A stretch of 64,000 nt of DNA from JAFDVN01 sp035758545 (GCA_035758545.1 DASTWQ010000073.1:1-64000), one strand, 5' to 3'. Positions 19,721 to 29,277 are shown, numbered from the stretch's first letter. The notes: generated by a model from the sequence alone, not told the origin. Made by a program: numbers and translations.

Positions 19721-20927
19721 GCAGGCCCGCCCAGGCCCGGGGATCGTTGGCGTAGCCCGGGAAGACGGTCCCGAGGTCCCGCAGGCCCAGGTGCTTCGTG
19801 AGCGCCTCCCCCAGCAGGGCCCGGTGCTCGAAGGCCACCTTCAGGTCCCGGCCCTCGTTGAGGTCCCCGTCGCCCAGGCCCTTCCAGGCGTTCAGCACCC
19901 GGCCGCCCTTCACGCCGCCGCCGGCGACGAAGGCCGCGGAGCCGTGGCCGTGGTCCGTGCCGCGGGTGCCGTTCTCCCGGGCGGTGCGGCCGAACTCGGT
20001 GAGGGTCACGAGGCAGATCCGGTCCATCCGGTCCGAGAGGTCCGTGAGGAAGGCGCCGAGGCTGTCGCCGAAGTCCTGGAGCCGCGCCGACAGCTGGCCC
20101 TTGGCGGCGCCCTGGGCGACGTGGGTGTCCCAGCCGCCGCAGTCGGTGACGGCGATGCGCAGGCCCAGGTCCGCCTTGATGAGCTGGGCGATCTGCTGCA
20201 TGCGCTTGCCGAGGGGGCTGCCGGGATAGTCCGCGCCGGGGGCCGGCGCGATGGACCGCGGATCCCGGGCCTTGAGGTCCTTCATGGCCTGGAAGGCCTC
20301 GTCCCCGGCGCCCCGGAGGCTGCGGTCCAGGGCGGCGGCGTACATGGATTCGAAGCCCCCCGCGGCCGGGCCCTCCGGCAGCCGGAAATCGTCGAGGCTT
20401 CCCAGGGCGAGGGCCGGCACCGGGCCCTGGAGGATGCGGGGCAGGGTGGGCTGAAGAGCCACGGCCTCGAAGGGGCCGCGGGTCCCCGGCATCGCCGCGA
20501 GGGCGCGGTCCAGGCAGCCGTCCTCGGTGCGCTTCACGCCTGGCGTACCGCTCTCCAGGAAATCCTGGGCATCGAAGTGGGACCGGGTCGGATCCGGCGA
20601 GCCGGCGCCCATGACCGGAGCGAGGACTTTGGCGTCGTAGAAGGGCTTCAGCCTCGAAAGCGCGGGATGCAGGCCGAAGAAGCCGTCCAGGCGCAGGGCC
20701 TCGTCCTTCGGGATGGCGAGGGAGGGCCGCAGGTCGTAGTAGCGGGGCTCGCCCACCGGGGGCAGCGCCGAGAGCGCGTCGCAGGCGCCCCGCTGGATGA
20801 CGACGACGAGGATCGGGCCCTGGCCCGCCGCCGCGGCGGCGGCCGCGCGCAGCGTCCGGGGCGCGAGGCCCAGCCCCGCGAAGGCGAGGCCCGAGGCGGA
20901 GGCCTGAAGGAAGATCCGGCGTTGCAT
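19689..20927 (-). CDS. DUF1501 protein with Tat-like signal
   Basis: 412 residues, sulfatase/alkaline-phosphatase-like fold family of unknown activity. The N-terminus MQRRIFLQASASGLAFAGLG is a twin-arginine-type signal (RRIFLQ). Further landmarks are VVVIQRGACDALSALPPVGE, RSHFDAQDFLESG, the GGWDTHVAQG block, VTLTEFGRTARENGTRGTDH and GSAAFVAGGGVKGG. It begins two bases past the DUF1800 stop, the standard pairing for these families, and the two are thought to act together in the envelope. ATG 20927 is preferred because it gives the signal sequence; longer versions run into the DUF1800 gene. Confidence 0.92.
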   Translation of the reverse strand: MQRRIFLQASASGLAFAGLGLAPRTLRAAAAAAAGQGPILVVVIQRGACDALSALPPVGEPRYYDLRPSLAIPKDEALRLDGFFGLHPALSRLKPFYDAKVLAPVMGAGSPDPTRSHFDAQDFLESGTPGVKRTEDGCLDRALAAMPGTRGPFEAVALQPTLPRILQGPVPALALGSLDDFRLPEGPAAGGFESMYAAALDRSLRGAGDEAFQAMKDLKARDPRSIAPAPGADYPGSPLGKRMQQIAQLIKADLGLRIAVTDCGGWDTHVAQGAAKGQLSARLQDFGDSLGAFLTDLSDRMDRICLVTLTEFGRTARENGTRGTDHGHGSAAFVAGGGVKGGRVLNAWKGLGDGDLNEGRDLKVAFEHRALLGEALTKHLGLRDLGTVFPGYANDPRAWAGLLRASSGSPAA

Positions 20928-20929
20928 GG

Positions 20930-22513
20930 TCACCTCCGCTGGAATTCGGGGCTGCCCAGGAGGAAGCCCAGGAGCTGAGTGGAATCCACCGGCCGGCGCT
21001 CGCCGTCGGCGTAGGTCTGGGGCTGGGCCTCCACGGCCTTCAGCAGCGCTGCGCGGGTGCCGTCCGAGAGGCCGCCGGGCACCAGCCTCGGCGCCAGGGC
21101 CGCCAGGGCCTGGTCCGGCGCGTCCGCGGGCGGCAGCGGCACCTCCGGCCACGTGACGCCGGGCACCTGGCGCTTCGCCAGCGCGCCGCCGAAGCGCAGG
21201 CGCTCCACGAGGGCGCCGGTGCTCACCCAGGCGTCGGCGGTGTCCTTGTAGCCCGTGGGCGGCTGGCAGCGGTAGAGGGGTTCGCCCATGCGCGCCAGGG
21301 TGCGCGTGAGGGGCAGGGGGTCGTCCACGTGGCCGTCCAGGGCGCGGATGGAGGACGCCACGAACTCGAAGGGCGTCTTCACCTTCGCGCCCGCGGCCGC
21401 CTTCGACCAGAACTCGGGGCTCGTGAAGAGGGCCTCGTAGACCGCCCGCAGGTCGCCGCCGGTGCGGAGATAGGCCTGGGCGACCCGGTCCACCGCCGCC
21501 GGCGGCGGCTGGTCCGCGATGAAACGGCGGCAGAGGAGGAAGGCCAGGTGCTTCGCGGTCGCCGGCGAGGCCGCCAGCAGGTCCAGCACCCGCTCGCCGT
21601 CCGCGCGGCCGCCCTCGGCGATGCGCACGCCGAGCACGATCTTGGGGTCGTCGTCGTGGGCCCGCGGGCGGAACACCGGCGCCGCGGCGCGCTGGGGCGT
21701 CTCCAGGGACCAGCCGGTGAAGCAGCGGGCCACTTCCCGGACATCGGCCTGGGTGTAGCCGCCGTCCACGCCGAGGGTGTGCAGCTCCATCAGTTCGCGG
21801 CCGTAGTTCTCGTTGAGACCCTTGGGGCCCTTGGCCCCGAGCCGCGGTGCCTGGAAGCCGTCCTTCACGCTGAGCCAGTTGTCCAGGTAGAAGAGCATGG
21901 CCGGATGCCAGGCCACGGCCTCCAGCAGGTCCCGGAAGCGGCCGAACACGTGGGGGCGGATGGCGTCCCGCTCGTAGCTGGGCACGAACCAGCGGTCGAG
22001 GCCCTTCGACTCGTCCACGTTGAAGTGGTTGAACCAGAAGTCCACGAGCACTTCCTGGAGCTGGTCGCGGCTCTCCACGGCGCGCATCAGCTTCTGGCCC
22101 GCCTGCTCGTCGGCGATGCGGGCGGGGCGCTGCTCGAAGGGCACCAGCGCCGCCAGCCGCGCCTTGAAGTCCGGATCGGCGGGATCCAGCCCCTTCGCCT
22201 TGGCCACCGCCTGGGGCCGCGGGAAGGCGGCCTGGATCTCGGCGAGGCTCATGGCCTGGGTGGGGAAGGCCTTCCGGACCGAGGCCTCCAAAGCCGGCTC
22301 CGGCGCGGGATGGAGCTGGGCCTGGAGCCAGCCTGCGAGCGCCGTGTCGCCGCCCTTCGCGAGGGCGTCCACCTCGCCGGGCCTCGGGCCGAAGGTGAGG
22401 CGGTCCAGCAGGTGGGCGGCCTTCTCCCGGGCGCTCAGCGGGCTCGGGGGCAGGCCCGGGGTCTGGGCCGCCATGGGCGCGGCCACCAGGAGGATCGGCA
22501 GGGCGAGGCGCAT
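20930..22513 (-). CDS. DUF1800 protein, secreted
   Basis: 527 residues with a short signal peptide (LALPILLVAAPMAAQ). The family is recognised by AAHLLDRLTFGPRPGEVD, the VDFWFNHFNVD block, NENYGRELMELHTLGVDGGYT and VREVARCFTGW. Function is unknown; it is almost always encoded beside DUF1501, as here. No catalytic residues can be assigned with confidence. It is the first gene of the two-gene operon. Confidence 0.92.
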   Translation of the reverse strand: MRLALPILLVAAPMAAQTPGLPPSPLSAREKAAHLLDRLTFGPRPGEVDALAKGGDTALAGWLQAQLHPAPEPALEASVRKAFPTQAMSLAEIQAAFPRPQAVAKAKGLDPADPDFKARLAALVPFEQRPARIADEQAGQKLMRAVESRDQLQEVLVDFWFNHFNVDESKGLDRWFVPSYERDAIRPHVFGRFRDLLEAVAWHPAMLFYLDNWLSVKDGFQAPRLGAKGPKGLNENYGRELMELHTLGVDGGYTQADVREVARCFTGWSLETPQRAAAPVFRPRAHDDDPKIVLGVRIAEGGRADGERVLDLLAASPATAKHLAFLLCRRFIADQPPPAAVDRVAQAYLRTGGDLRAVYEALFTSPEFWSKAAAGAKVKTPFEFVASSIRALDGHVDDPLPLTRTLARMGEPLYRCQPPTGYKDTADAWVSTGALVERLRFGGALAKRQVPGVTWPEVPLPPADAPDQALAALAPRLVPGGLSDGTRAALLKAVEAQPQTYADGERRPVDSTQLLGFLLGSPEFQRR

Positions 22514-22572
22514 GGGAAGGGCTCCGGGACCTTAGTGCCCCGGAGCCCTGGAACGGTTGAGCCTGACTTTGC

Positions 22573-23349
<777 letters not shown>

Positions 23350-23367
23350 GGCGCACCTCAAAAGGCC

Positions 23368-23374
23368 TATCCTA
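23368..23374. promoter_or_regulatory. Symmetric -10 element, possible bidirectional promoter
   Basis: TATCCTA gives TATCCT on the plus strand and TAGGAT on the minus strand, one base out of register. This is the TANNNTA symmetry known for divergent bacterial promoters. It lies nine bases upstream of the CHASE-GGDEF ATG and 19 bases from the hydratase ATG. Confidence 0.4.
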
Positions 23375-23382
23375 CCGGACAG

Positions 23383-24969
23383 ATGAGCCCCGGTCCCGAC
23401 CTCGATCCCCGGCGCCGCCCCTGGTGGGAGGTCCCGGCCGTCGCGGCCCTGGTGCTGGCGGCGGCGAACCTCCTCCTCTGGCGATGGGCCGAGGGCCGCC
23501 GGATCACCAACGAGGAGCACATCTTCCGCGGCCGGGCGGAGCTGCTCGTCCACGACATCCAGACCCGGGTGGAGAACGACGCCGACGCCCTCCGGGCCCT
23601 GCGGGGCTTCGTCCAGGCCCAGGGCACCCCGAGCCCCGCGGGCTGGGAGGCCTTCCTGGGGTCCCTCAACGCCCGGGACCGCTACCCCGGCATCCGCAGC
23701 TTCCAGTTCGACCAGCGGGTGGACGCCGCCGCCCAGGAGGCCTTCGACCGCCGCGCCGTGGAGGAGGGCCGGCCCCGCATCTGGGACCTCCCGAACGGCC
23801 GGGGCGCGGCGCCGAGGACGGCCCCGGTCTACTACCCGATCCTCCTGACGGAACCTCCGGACCCGGCGATCCTCTCCTTCGACGCCTCCAGCCGTCCGGA
23901 GGCCTGGGCCGCCACCCAGGCGGCGGCCGGGGATTCCGGGCGCCTGGCCCTGGGGCCGCCCTTCCAGCCCCTCCAGTCCCCCGGGGCCAGGCTCCTCCCC
24001 ATGGCCGCGCCGATCTTCGCGGCCACGCCCCATCCGCCGGATGCGGCGGCCCGCCGGGAGGCCCTCCGGGGCTTCGTGGTCCTGCTGCTGGATCCGGACG
24101 CCATGCTCAAGGACCTCGGCGACGGCGCCCTCCTGGACTACGAGATCCGGGACGGCGAGGCCCTCGTGCACGCCCGGGGGGGCGCCGCCGGATCCGCCGG
24201 GCTGGACCTGGTCCACCACCAGGACCTCGCCATCCATGGCCGCACCTGGACCGTCACCGTGCGCCCCACCGCCTGGTGGGGGAAGCTGGGCCGGGGGGAG
24301 TCCTGGCAGGTGCTGGGTTCGGGCCTGGCCGTGAGCCTGGGCCTGCTCGCGGCCCTGACCGTCCTGGCCCAGGCCCGAGAACGGGCCCTGGGGCTGGTGG
24401 ACCGCCGCACCCGGGAGCTGCGGGAGGCCAACCGGGCCCTGCTGGACCTCGCCACCACGGATCCCCTCACGGGCCTCCTGAACCGGCGGGCCATGGACCT
24501 GCGGCTGGCGGAGGAGGAGGCCCGGGCCGCCCGGGAGGGCACAGCCCTGGCGCTGGTCAGCGTGGACGTGGACTTCTTCAAGCACGTGAACGACAAGTAC
24601 GGCCACGCCATGGGGGACGCGGTGCTGCGGGACCTGGGCCGCCTCCTGCGGGAGGCCACCCGCCTCACGGACCATGCGGCCCGCATGGGCGGCGAGGAGT
24701 TCCTGCTGCTCTGCCCCAACACCGACGCCACCGGGGCGGCGGTGCTCGCGGAGGGCCTGCGGGCGCGGTTCGAGGCGCTGGTCCACGAGGAGGGCGGCGA
24801 GCGCATCCGCGTCACCGCCAGCTTCGGTGTCTCGGCCTCGGAGCCCGGGGCGCCGGTGGAGGCCGCCCGGCTCCTGCGCCGCTCGGACCGCGCCCTCTAC
24901 CGCGCCAAGGCCGAGGGCCGGAACCGGGTGGAGGTCTGGGTGCCGCCCGTGGCGCCCGCCGAGGCCTGA
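23383..24969 (+). CDS. CHASE-domain diguanylate cyclase
   Basis: Membrane enzyme of 528 residues making cyclic di-GMP. A transmembrane helix lies at about 17-36, a periplasmic CHASE sensor at about 45-285 (YPGIRSFQFDQRVDAA is typical), a second helix at about 310-330, and the GGDEF domain at about 357-520. The signature is GGEEF at 436-440. An RxxD inhibitory site (R427-D430) lies exactly five residues upstream, so product inhibition is probably intact. TDPLTGLLNRRAMD and the substrate-binding VDVDFFKHVNDKYGH are conserved. An HD-GYP protein, a possible antagonist, is at 59.9 kb. Confidence 0.93.
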   Translation: MSPGPDLDPRRRPWWEVPAVAALVLAAANLLLWRWAEGRRITNEEHIFRGRAELLVHDIQTRVENDADALRALRGFVQAQGTPSPAGWEAFLGSLNARDRYPGIRSFQFDQRVDAAAQEAFDRRAVEEGRPRIWDLPNGRGAAPRTAPVYYPILLTEPPDPAILSFDASSRPEAWAATQAAAGDSGRLALGPPFQPLQSPGARLLPMAAPIFAATPHPPDAAARREALRGFVVLLLDPDAMLKDLGDGALLDYEIRDGEALVHARGGAAGSAGLDLVHHQDLAIHGRTWTVTVRPTAWWGKLGRGESWQVLGSGLAVSLGLLAALTVLAQARERALGLVDRRTRELREANRALLDLATTDPLTGLLNRRAMDLRLAEEEARAAREGTALALVSVDVDFFKHVNDKYGHAMGDAVLRDLGRLLREATRLTDHAARMGGEEFLLLCPNTDATGAAVLAEGLRARFEALVHEEGGERIRVTASFGVSASEPGAPVEAARLLRRSDRALYRAKAEGRNRVEVWVPPVAPAEA

Positions 24970-24970
24970 G

Positions 24971-25684
24971 TCAGCCCAGGTGCTCGTGGAGGAAGGCCAG
25001 GGTGAGGGCCCGGGCCTGGCGGGCCGCGGCGCCGGAGTAGACCTGGGGGCGCATGTCGCAGTTGAAGCCGTGGTGGGCGTCGGAGATGACCAGCTCCAGG
25101 AAGGGCTTCTTCGCGGCGCGGAGGGCCTCGACGAGGACCGGCCGCTGCTCCCAGGTGAGGGTCGCGTCCAGGCCGCCCCAACAGAAGAGGTGCGGCCCGC
25201 TGAGCTTCGGCGCCCGGTCCGCGAAGGTGTGCATCATCCCGCCGTAGTAGCTGGCGGCGCAGGCCAGGGGCAGCATGGTGTTGGCCAGGTAGGCCATGCG
25301 CCCGCCCATGCAGTAGCCGATGGCGCCGAGGCCATTGCCGCCGGCCTGGCGGTCCTGGGCGAACCAGGCGCCGCAGGCCTTCACATCCGCCTCGATGGTC
25401 TCCAGGGTCATGAGGCCCATCTGCGCCTTCACCGCCGGCATGTCGTCGTAGGGGAAGGTGCGGCCCGGCGCCGTGCGGTGATAGAGCTCCGGGGCCAGGG
25501 CCACGAAGCCCTCCGCCGCGAACTTCTCGCAGAGCTCCTGGATGTGCTCGTTGACGCCGAAGGCCTCCTGGAAGACGAGGAGCCCCGGCGCCTTCGCCCG
25601 GCCCTCGGGCCGCGCCAGCCAGGCGCGCATGCGGGTGCCGTCCGCCACCTCGAGTTCGATCCAGCTTCCGTCCGGCATCTGCAT
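24971..25684 (-). CDS. Dienelactone hydrolase-family protein
   Basis: 237-residue alpha/beta hydrolase. The catalytic triad is readable: C125 in AIGYCMGGRM, D173 in GGLDATL and H204 or H205 in SDAHHGFN. Family members open lactone rings in aromatic degradation, but many are general esterases and no aromatic-catabolism genes are near. ATG 25684 is selected for the AGGAGG just upstream; extending to 25720 would overlap the nadC start. It is divergent from nadC, sharing the ACTAGT-centred promoter region. Confidence 0.88.
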   Translation of the reverse strand: MQMPDGSWIELEVADGTRMRAWLARPEGRAKAPGLLVFQEAFGVNEHIQELCEKFAAEGFVALAPELYHRTAPGRTFPYDDMPAVKAQMGLMTLETIEADVKACGAWFAQDRQAGGNGLGAIGYCMGGRMAYLANTMLPLACAASYYGGMMHTFADRAPKLSGPHLFCWGGLDATLTWEQRPVLVEALRAAKKPFLELVISDAHHGFNCDMRPQVYSGAAARQARALTLAFLHEHLG

Positions 25685-25699
25685 GGGGCCTCCTGCCAG

Positions 25700-25706
25700 T
25701 AGACTA
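25700..25706. promoter_or_regulatory. Symmetric -10 element between the hydrolase gene and nadC
   Basis: TAGACTA reads TAGACT on the plus strand and TAGTCT on the minus strand, the same one-base-offset symmetry as at 23368. The plus-strand hexamer ends seven bases before the nadC ATG, implying a nearly leaderless nadC mRNA. Confidence 0.4.
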
Positions 25707-25712
25707 GTCCCC

Positions 25713-26561
25713 ATGTTCAATGCGCCGCACCCTGAGAGCTACCGGGACGCCCTCCGCGCCTTCCTCCGGGAGGACTGGGGCACCCAGGACTGGACCACGG
25801 CCTCCGTGCCGGACCGGCCCATGACGGGCCGCATCCGCGCCAAGTCGGACCTGGTGCTGGCGGGCCTGCCGGTGGCCGCGGAGGTCATGCGGATCGTGGA
25901 TCCGGCGGTCCGCATCGACCTCCGGGCCCAGGACGGGGACAAGGTCGGGCCCGGCGCAGAGGTCATGGCCTTCGAGGGCTCCAGCCACGGCATCCTCCTG
26001 GCCGAGCGGATGATGCTGAACCTGCTCCAGCGCCTCTCGGGCACGGCCACCCTCACCCGCGCCTTCGTGGACGCGGTGGCGGGCACGGGCGCCCGGATCC
26101 TCGACACCCGCAAGACCACGCCGGGCCTCAAGCTGCTGGAGAAGTACGCCGTGCGCTGCGGCGGCGGCGTGAACCACCGGCTGGGCCTCGGCGACGGCGT
26201 GCTCCTGAAGGAGAACCACCTCGCCGCCATGGGCGGCATCAAGCCCGCGGTGGAGGCCGCCCGGGCCTCGGCGCCGAACCTGGTCCGCATCGAGGTGGAG
26301 GTGGAGCGCCTGGAGCAGCTGGCGGAGTGCCTAGCCCTGCCCGAGGTGGATGGCGTGCTGCTGGACAACATGGAGCTGTCCACCCTGGCGGAGGCCGTCC
26401 AGATGCGGAACCGCAGCGGCCGGCACCTCTTCCTGGAGGCCAGCGGCAACCTCAGCCTGGAGCGCGCCCGCCCCGTGGCCGAGACCGGCGTGGACTTCCT
26501 CAGCGTCGGCGCCCTCACCCACAGCGCCCCGTCGGCGGACCTGAGCCTGAGGCTGGACTAG
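25713..26561 (+). CDS. nadC: Nicotinate-nucleotide pyrophosphorylase (carboxylating)
   Basis: Converts quinolinate and PRPP to nicotinate mononucleotide in de novo NAD synthesis. 282 residues. The key region is ARILDTRKTTPGLKLLEKYA with R133/K134, followed by VRCGGGVNHRLGLGDGVLLK and, near the end, LEASGNLSLERARPVAETGV, all typical of NadC. No ribosome binding site is obvious; the close -10 suggests leaderless expression. nadA and nadB are not in the window. Confidence 0.96.
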   Translation: MFNAPHPESYRDALRAFLREDWGTQDWTTASVPDRPMTGRIRAKSDLVLAGLPVAAEVMRIVDPAVRIDLRAQDGDKVGPGAEVMAFEGSSHGILLAERMMLNLLQRLSGTATLTRAFVDAVAGTGARILDTRKTTPGLKLLEKYAVRCGGGVNHRLGLGDGVLLKENHLAAMGGIKPAVEAARASAPNLVRIEVEVERLEQLAECLALPEVDGVLLDNMELSTLAEAVQMRNRSGRHLFLEASGNLSLERARPVAETGVDFLSVGALTHSAPSADLSLRLD

Positions 26562-26567
26562 GTACTC

Positions 26568-27116
26568 ATGCTTCGCAGCGATGGCAGGCAGGTGACGCTG
26601 AAGCAGGATCGTTTTCACCTGGACCGGGTCTGGAAACGAGAACCGGAGCCTGGAACCGTCCAGTACTACTTCGGGTGGCGCACATCCGTCGCTCAGGCCC
26701 TACGTCTGCTTGAGCCAGATACCGACTTCACTCTTACGGACATCGGAATGTGGGGGGATCTAGGCTGGATCGACCTGAAGCGAGTACCAAGCCTCCAGAC
26801 GGTTGGAGAGGCGCTCGATTGGCTGCTGAGCCATCCGGATCACCATTCGGACCTGGTCAATTTCGATTGCCGGATCGCCGGTGAATTTGACCTGTGCAGC
26901 CATGATGATGCAGAGGTGACACTGCAAGGACCCGCGGGTGAGTTGATCGAGAGATGGGCGGGTGCTCTGTTCCTCAGCCGTGGATTTGAAGCCACGATGA
27001 TGCTGAATCTCATGCAAGAGAATCTCGGGAAGTGCATTGCGATAGAGGCGCCGTCCCAGATCCTAGGGATCTACGAGACCCTCGATGAATGCAATGAGGC
27101 TCATCCAGAGAAGTAG
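26568..27116 (+). CDS. Unrecognised 182-residue protein, possibly acquired
   Basis: I do not recognise a family. The protein is soluble, acidic and rich in Trp/Asp, with strings QYYFGWRTSVAQALRLL, DIGMWGDLGWIDLKRV and FDLCSHDDAEVTLQG. It has no signal peptide or membrane segment. It starts six bases after nadC, but codon use is visibly less G+C-rich than its neighbours, which points to recent acquisition rather than a true operon partner. A degenerate family A repeat follows its stop. The compact size and acidity would suit an immunity or regulatory protein, but that is a guess. Confidence 0.6.
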   Translation: MLRSDGRQVTLKQDRFHLDRVWKREPEPGTVQYYFGWRTSVAQALRLLEPDTDFTLTDIGMWGDLGWIDLKRVPSLQTVGEALDWLLSHPDHHSDLVNFDCRIAGEFDLCSHDDAEVTLQGPAGELIERWAGALFLSRGFEATMMLNLMQENLGKCIAIEAPSQILGIYETLDECNEAHPEK

Positions 27117-27130
27117 GACTGGGACCAGCG

Positions 27131-27174
27131 TGTCTCCGTGGATCTCCGCTCCTCCGCGGCCTCCGCGTAAGTTG
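27131..27174 (-). repeat. Degenerate family A-like repeat, copy e
   Basis: Minus strand contains TTACGCGGAGGC, CGCGGAGGA and GCGGAGATCCACGGAGACAC in succession, sharing the GCGGAGGC-GCGGAGGA-GCGGAG rhythm of family A without its TTCACC opening. It lies between the converging unknown gene and the universal stress protein gene. Confidence 0.5.
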
Positions 27175-27191
27175 TTTTCGCCCCTGAAGAT

Positions 27192-27620
27192 TTATTTTCC
27201 TTCGTCCGCCCGCACCACGAGCACGTCGCAGGGGGCGTGGCGGACCACCCGGGCGGCGGTGCTCCCGAAGAGGAGGCGGGCCAGGGCCGTGTGGCCCACC
27301 TGGGCGACGACGAGGAGGGTGTCCGGGCCGCAGGCGCTGACCAGCTCCTCCGCCGGGGAGCCCCAGACCACCTTGGTTGCGGCCCCCGGGAGAGCCTTCA
27401 CCCAGTCCGCCAGCTGCTCCCGGGCCTGCTCCTCCAGGCTCTGGAGCCAGGCGGGGTCCGGCAGGGCGATCTGGGCCTCGGGCAGGAGGGGCGCCGGGGG
27501 CTGCAGCACGTGGAGGGCCGTGAGGGGCACGCCCAGGCGGCTGGCCCAGGCGGCGCCCCGGTCCAGGGCCAGGCGGCTGGCGGCGGAGAAGTCCACGCCC
27601 ACGAGGACGGACTGGATCAT
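27192..27620 (-). CDS. Universal stress protein (UspA family)
   Basis: 142-residue Rossmann-like protein. SVLVGVDFSAASRLALDRG is the standard N-terminus, and the C-terminal ATP-binding pattern is partly kept: G109, nine residues, then G119-S120 in VGHTALARLLFGSTAARVV, followed by APCDVLVV. The first glycine of the G-2x-G-9x-G motif is missing, so ATP binding is uncertain. It is divergent from the pirin operon and convergent with the unknown gene at 26568. Its specific stress role cannot be told. Confidence 0.9.
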   Translation of the reverse strand: MIQSVLVGVDFSAASRLALDRGAAWASRLGVPLTALHVLQPPAPLLPEAQIALPDPAWLQSLEEQAREQLADWVKALPGAATKVVWGSPAEELVSACGPDTLLVVAQVGHTALARLLFGSTAARVVRHAPCDVLVVRADEGK

Positions 27621-27686
27621 GGCGGCCTCCGGGATGCTGTCCCCCAGGGTAGGCTCCTGGGGGAATGCCGGCAGGGGCTTGAAAAA

Positions 27687-27700
27687 GGTGTTCAAACACC
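27687..27700. promoter_or_regulatory. 14-bp palindrome upstream of the pirin operon
   Basis: GGTGTTCAAACACC is a near-perfect dyad with a 2-base centre, 25 bases upstream of the first pirin ATG and just after a TTGAAA hexamer (27679-27684). The location suits an operator, but no regulator is encoded nearby. Confidence 0.35.
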
Positions 27701-27725
27701 CAAACTGGATCCCGGGAGGCTTCCC

Positions 27726-28424
27726 ATGCGCGTCCTTCGCCCCGCCGCCGCGCGCGGCCACTTCGACTTCGGCTGGCTCGACACCCACCACAGCTTCGCC
27801 TTCGGCGAGTACTTCGATCCCGAGCACCTGCAGTTCAGCGACCTCCGGGTCCTCAACGAGGACCGGGTGAAGCCGGGCAAGGGCTTCGGCACCCACGGCC
27901 ACCGGGACATGGAGATCCTCACCTGGGTGCTGGAGGGCGCCCTGGAGCACCAGGACTCCCTCGGCAGCCGCGGCGTCATCCGGCCCCTGCAGGCCCAGGT
28001 CATGAGCGCGGGCACCGGCATCCGCCACAGCGAGTTCAACGCCTCGGAGACCGAGCCCGTCCACTTCCTCCAGATCTGGATCCTGCCGGAGGCCCAGGGC
28101 CTGGCGCCCCGCTACGGCCAGGTGGACTTCCGCCCCGAGGAGTTCGCCGGCCGCTGGCGCCTCATCGCCAGCCGGGACGGCGCCGACGGCTCCGCGGTGA
28201 TCCACCAGGACGTCCGCATCCACGCCGCCCGGCTCGCCAAGGACATCGCGCTCCCCCGGGAGCTGGATCCCGCCCGCCGCTACTGGCTGCAGGTGGCCAA
28301 GGGCGCCGTGCAGGCCGATGGCCAGGCCCTGGCCGCCGGTGACGGGCTGGCCATCTCGTCCGAGACCGCCCTCACCCTCGTGGCAGACTCCGAGGTGGAC
28401 GTCCTCCTCTTCGATCTGAGGTGA
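27726..28424 (+). CDS. Pirin-family protein, YhhW type
   Basis: 232-residue bicupin. The metal site of YhhW-type pirins is complete: H57 and H59 in GTHGHRDMEI, H101 and E103 in GIRHSEFN. Relatives such as E. coli YhhW have quercetin 2,3-dioxygenase activity in vitro; the physiological substrate is unknown. The N-terminal HHSFAFGEYFDPEH is characteristic. GGGAGG lies six bases before the ATG. The next gene is a second, divergent pirin four bases downstream, so the two are cotranscribed. Confidence 0.93.
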   Translation: MRVLRPAAARGHFDFGWLDTHHSFAFGEYFDPEHLQFSDLRVLNEDRVKPGKGFGTHGHRDMEILTWVLEGALEHQDSLGSRGVIRPLQAQVMSAGTGIRHSEFNASETEPVHFLQIWILPEAQGLAPRYGQVDFRPEEFAGRWRLIASRDGADGSAVIHQDVRIHAARLAKDIALPRELDPARRYWLQVAKGAVQADGQALAAGDGLAISSETALTLVADSEVDVLLFDLR

Positions 28425-28428
28425 GCCC

Positions 28429-29277
28429 ATGGCCCCCCGCGCGATCCGCACCCTCGTCACCGGCCGGCCCACCCAGGACGGCAACGGCGTGCCCCTCACC
28501 CGGGTGCTGCCGAACCCCGCCCTGGGCCGGCTGGACCCCTTCCTCATGCTGGACCACTTCGGCCCGCTCACGCTGCCGCCCGGCAGCGACGCGGGCTTCC
28601 CGCCCCATCCCCACAAGGGCTTCATGACCTACACCTACCTGGTGCAGGGCGCCTTCCGCCACCGGGACAGCCGCGGCGGCCACGGCCTCCTCGCCCCCGG
28701 CGGCGCCCAGCTCATGGTGGCGGGCCGCGGCATCGTCCACGAGGAGATGCCCGTGCCCGAACATCTCGAGACCGGCGGCGCCATCGAAGGCTTCCAGCTC
28801 TGGATCAACCTGGCCAAGGCCCACAAGGGCATGGAGCCCGGCTACACGGACCTGCCCGCGGAGGTGCTGGCCTGGCGGCCCATCCCCGGCGGCCGGCTCA
28901 AGGCCCTGGCGGGATCCTGGCTCGGCGAGGCGGATCCCATCTCCGTGCCCACGCCCTTCGCCTACGCCCATGTGGAGCTGGAGCCCGGCGCCCGCTTCGA
29001 CCACCCGATCCCCGCGGGCTGGAACGCCGCGGTCTTCGTGCTGGAGGGCGCCGCCTCGATCGCCGGCGGGACCGCCGGGAAGGACCAGCTCGCGGTGCTC
29101 GACACGGAGGGCGACCTCGTCCTGGAGGCGCCCGAGGGCGCCGCCGTCCTCGTCTTCGCGGGCCAGCCCCTGAACGAACCCGTCGCCCAGTACGGCCCCT
29201 TCGTCATGACCACCGAGGCCGAGCTGGAGCAGGCCTTCCAGGAGTTCCGCCGCGGGGCGATGGGCTCCCTGCACTGA
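28429..29277 (+). CDS. Pirin-family protein, longer paralog
   Basis: 282-residue bicupin with the pirin N-domain (LDPFLMLDHFGPLTLPPG, FPPHPHKGFMTYTYLVQG, GRGIVHEEMP) and a pirin C-terminal domain. The metal ligands are the histidines of PHPHKG and the His/Glu of IVHEE. It resembles the pirin/quercetinase group more than YhhW, so the operon carries two different pirin subtypes. Target unknown. The attC-like island begins just downstream, with only 23 bases between the stop codons of the converging genes. Confidence 0.93.
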   Translation: MAPRAIRTLVTGRPTQDGNGVPLTRVLPNPALGRLDPFLMLDHFGPLTLPPGSDAGFPPHPHKGFMTYTYLVQGAFRHRDSRGGHGLLAPGGAQLMVAGRGIVHEEMPVPEHLETGGAIEGFQLWINLAKAHKGMEPGYTDLPAEVLAWRPIPGGRLKALAGSWLGEADPISVPTPFAYAHVELEPGARFDHPIPAGWNAAVFVLEGAASIAGGTAGKDQLAVLDTEGDLVLEAPEGAAVLVFAGQPLNEPVAQYGPFVMTTEAELEQAFQEFRRGAMGSLH

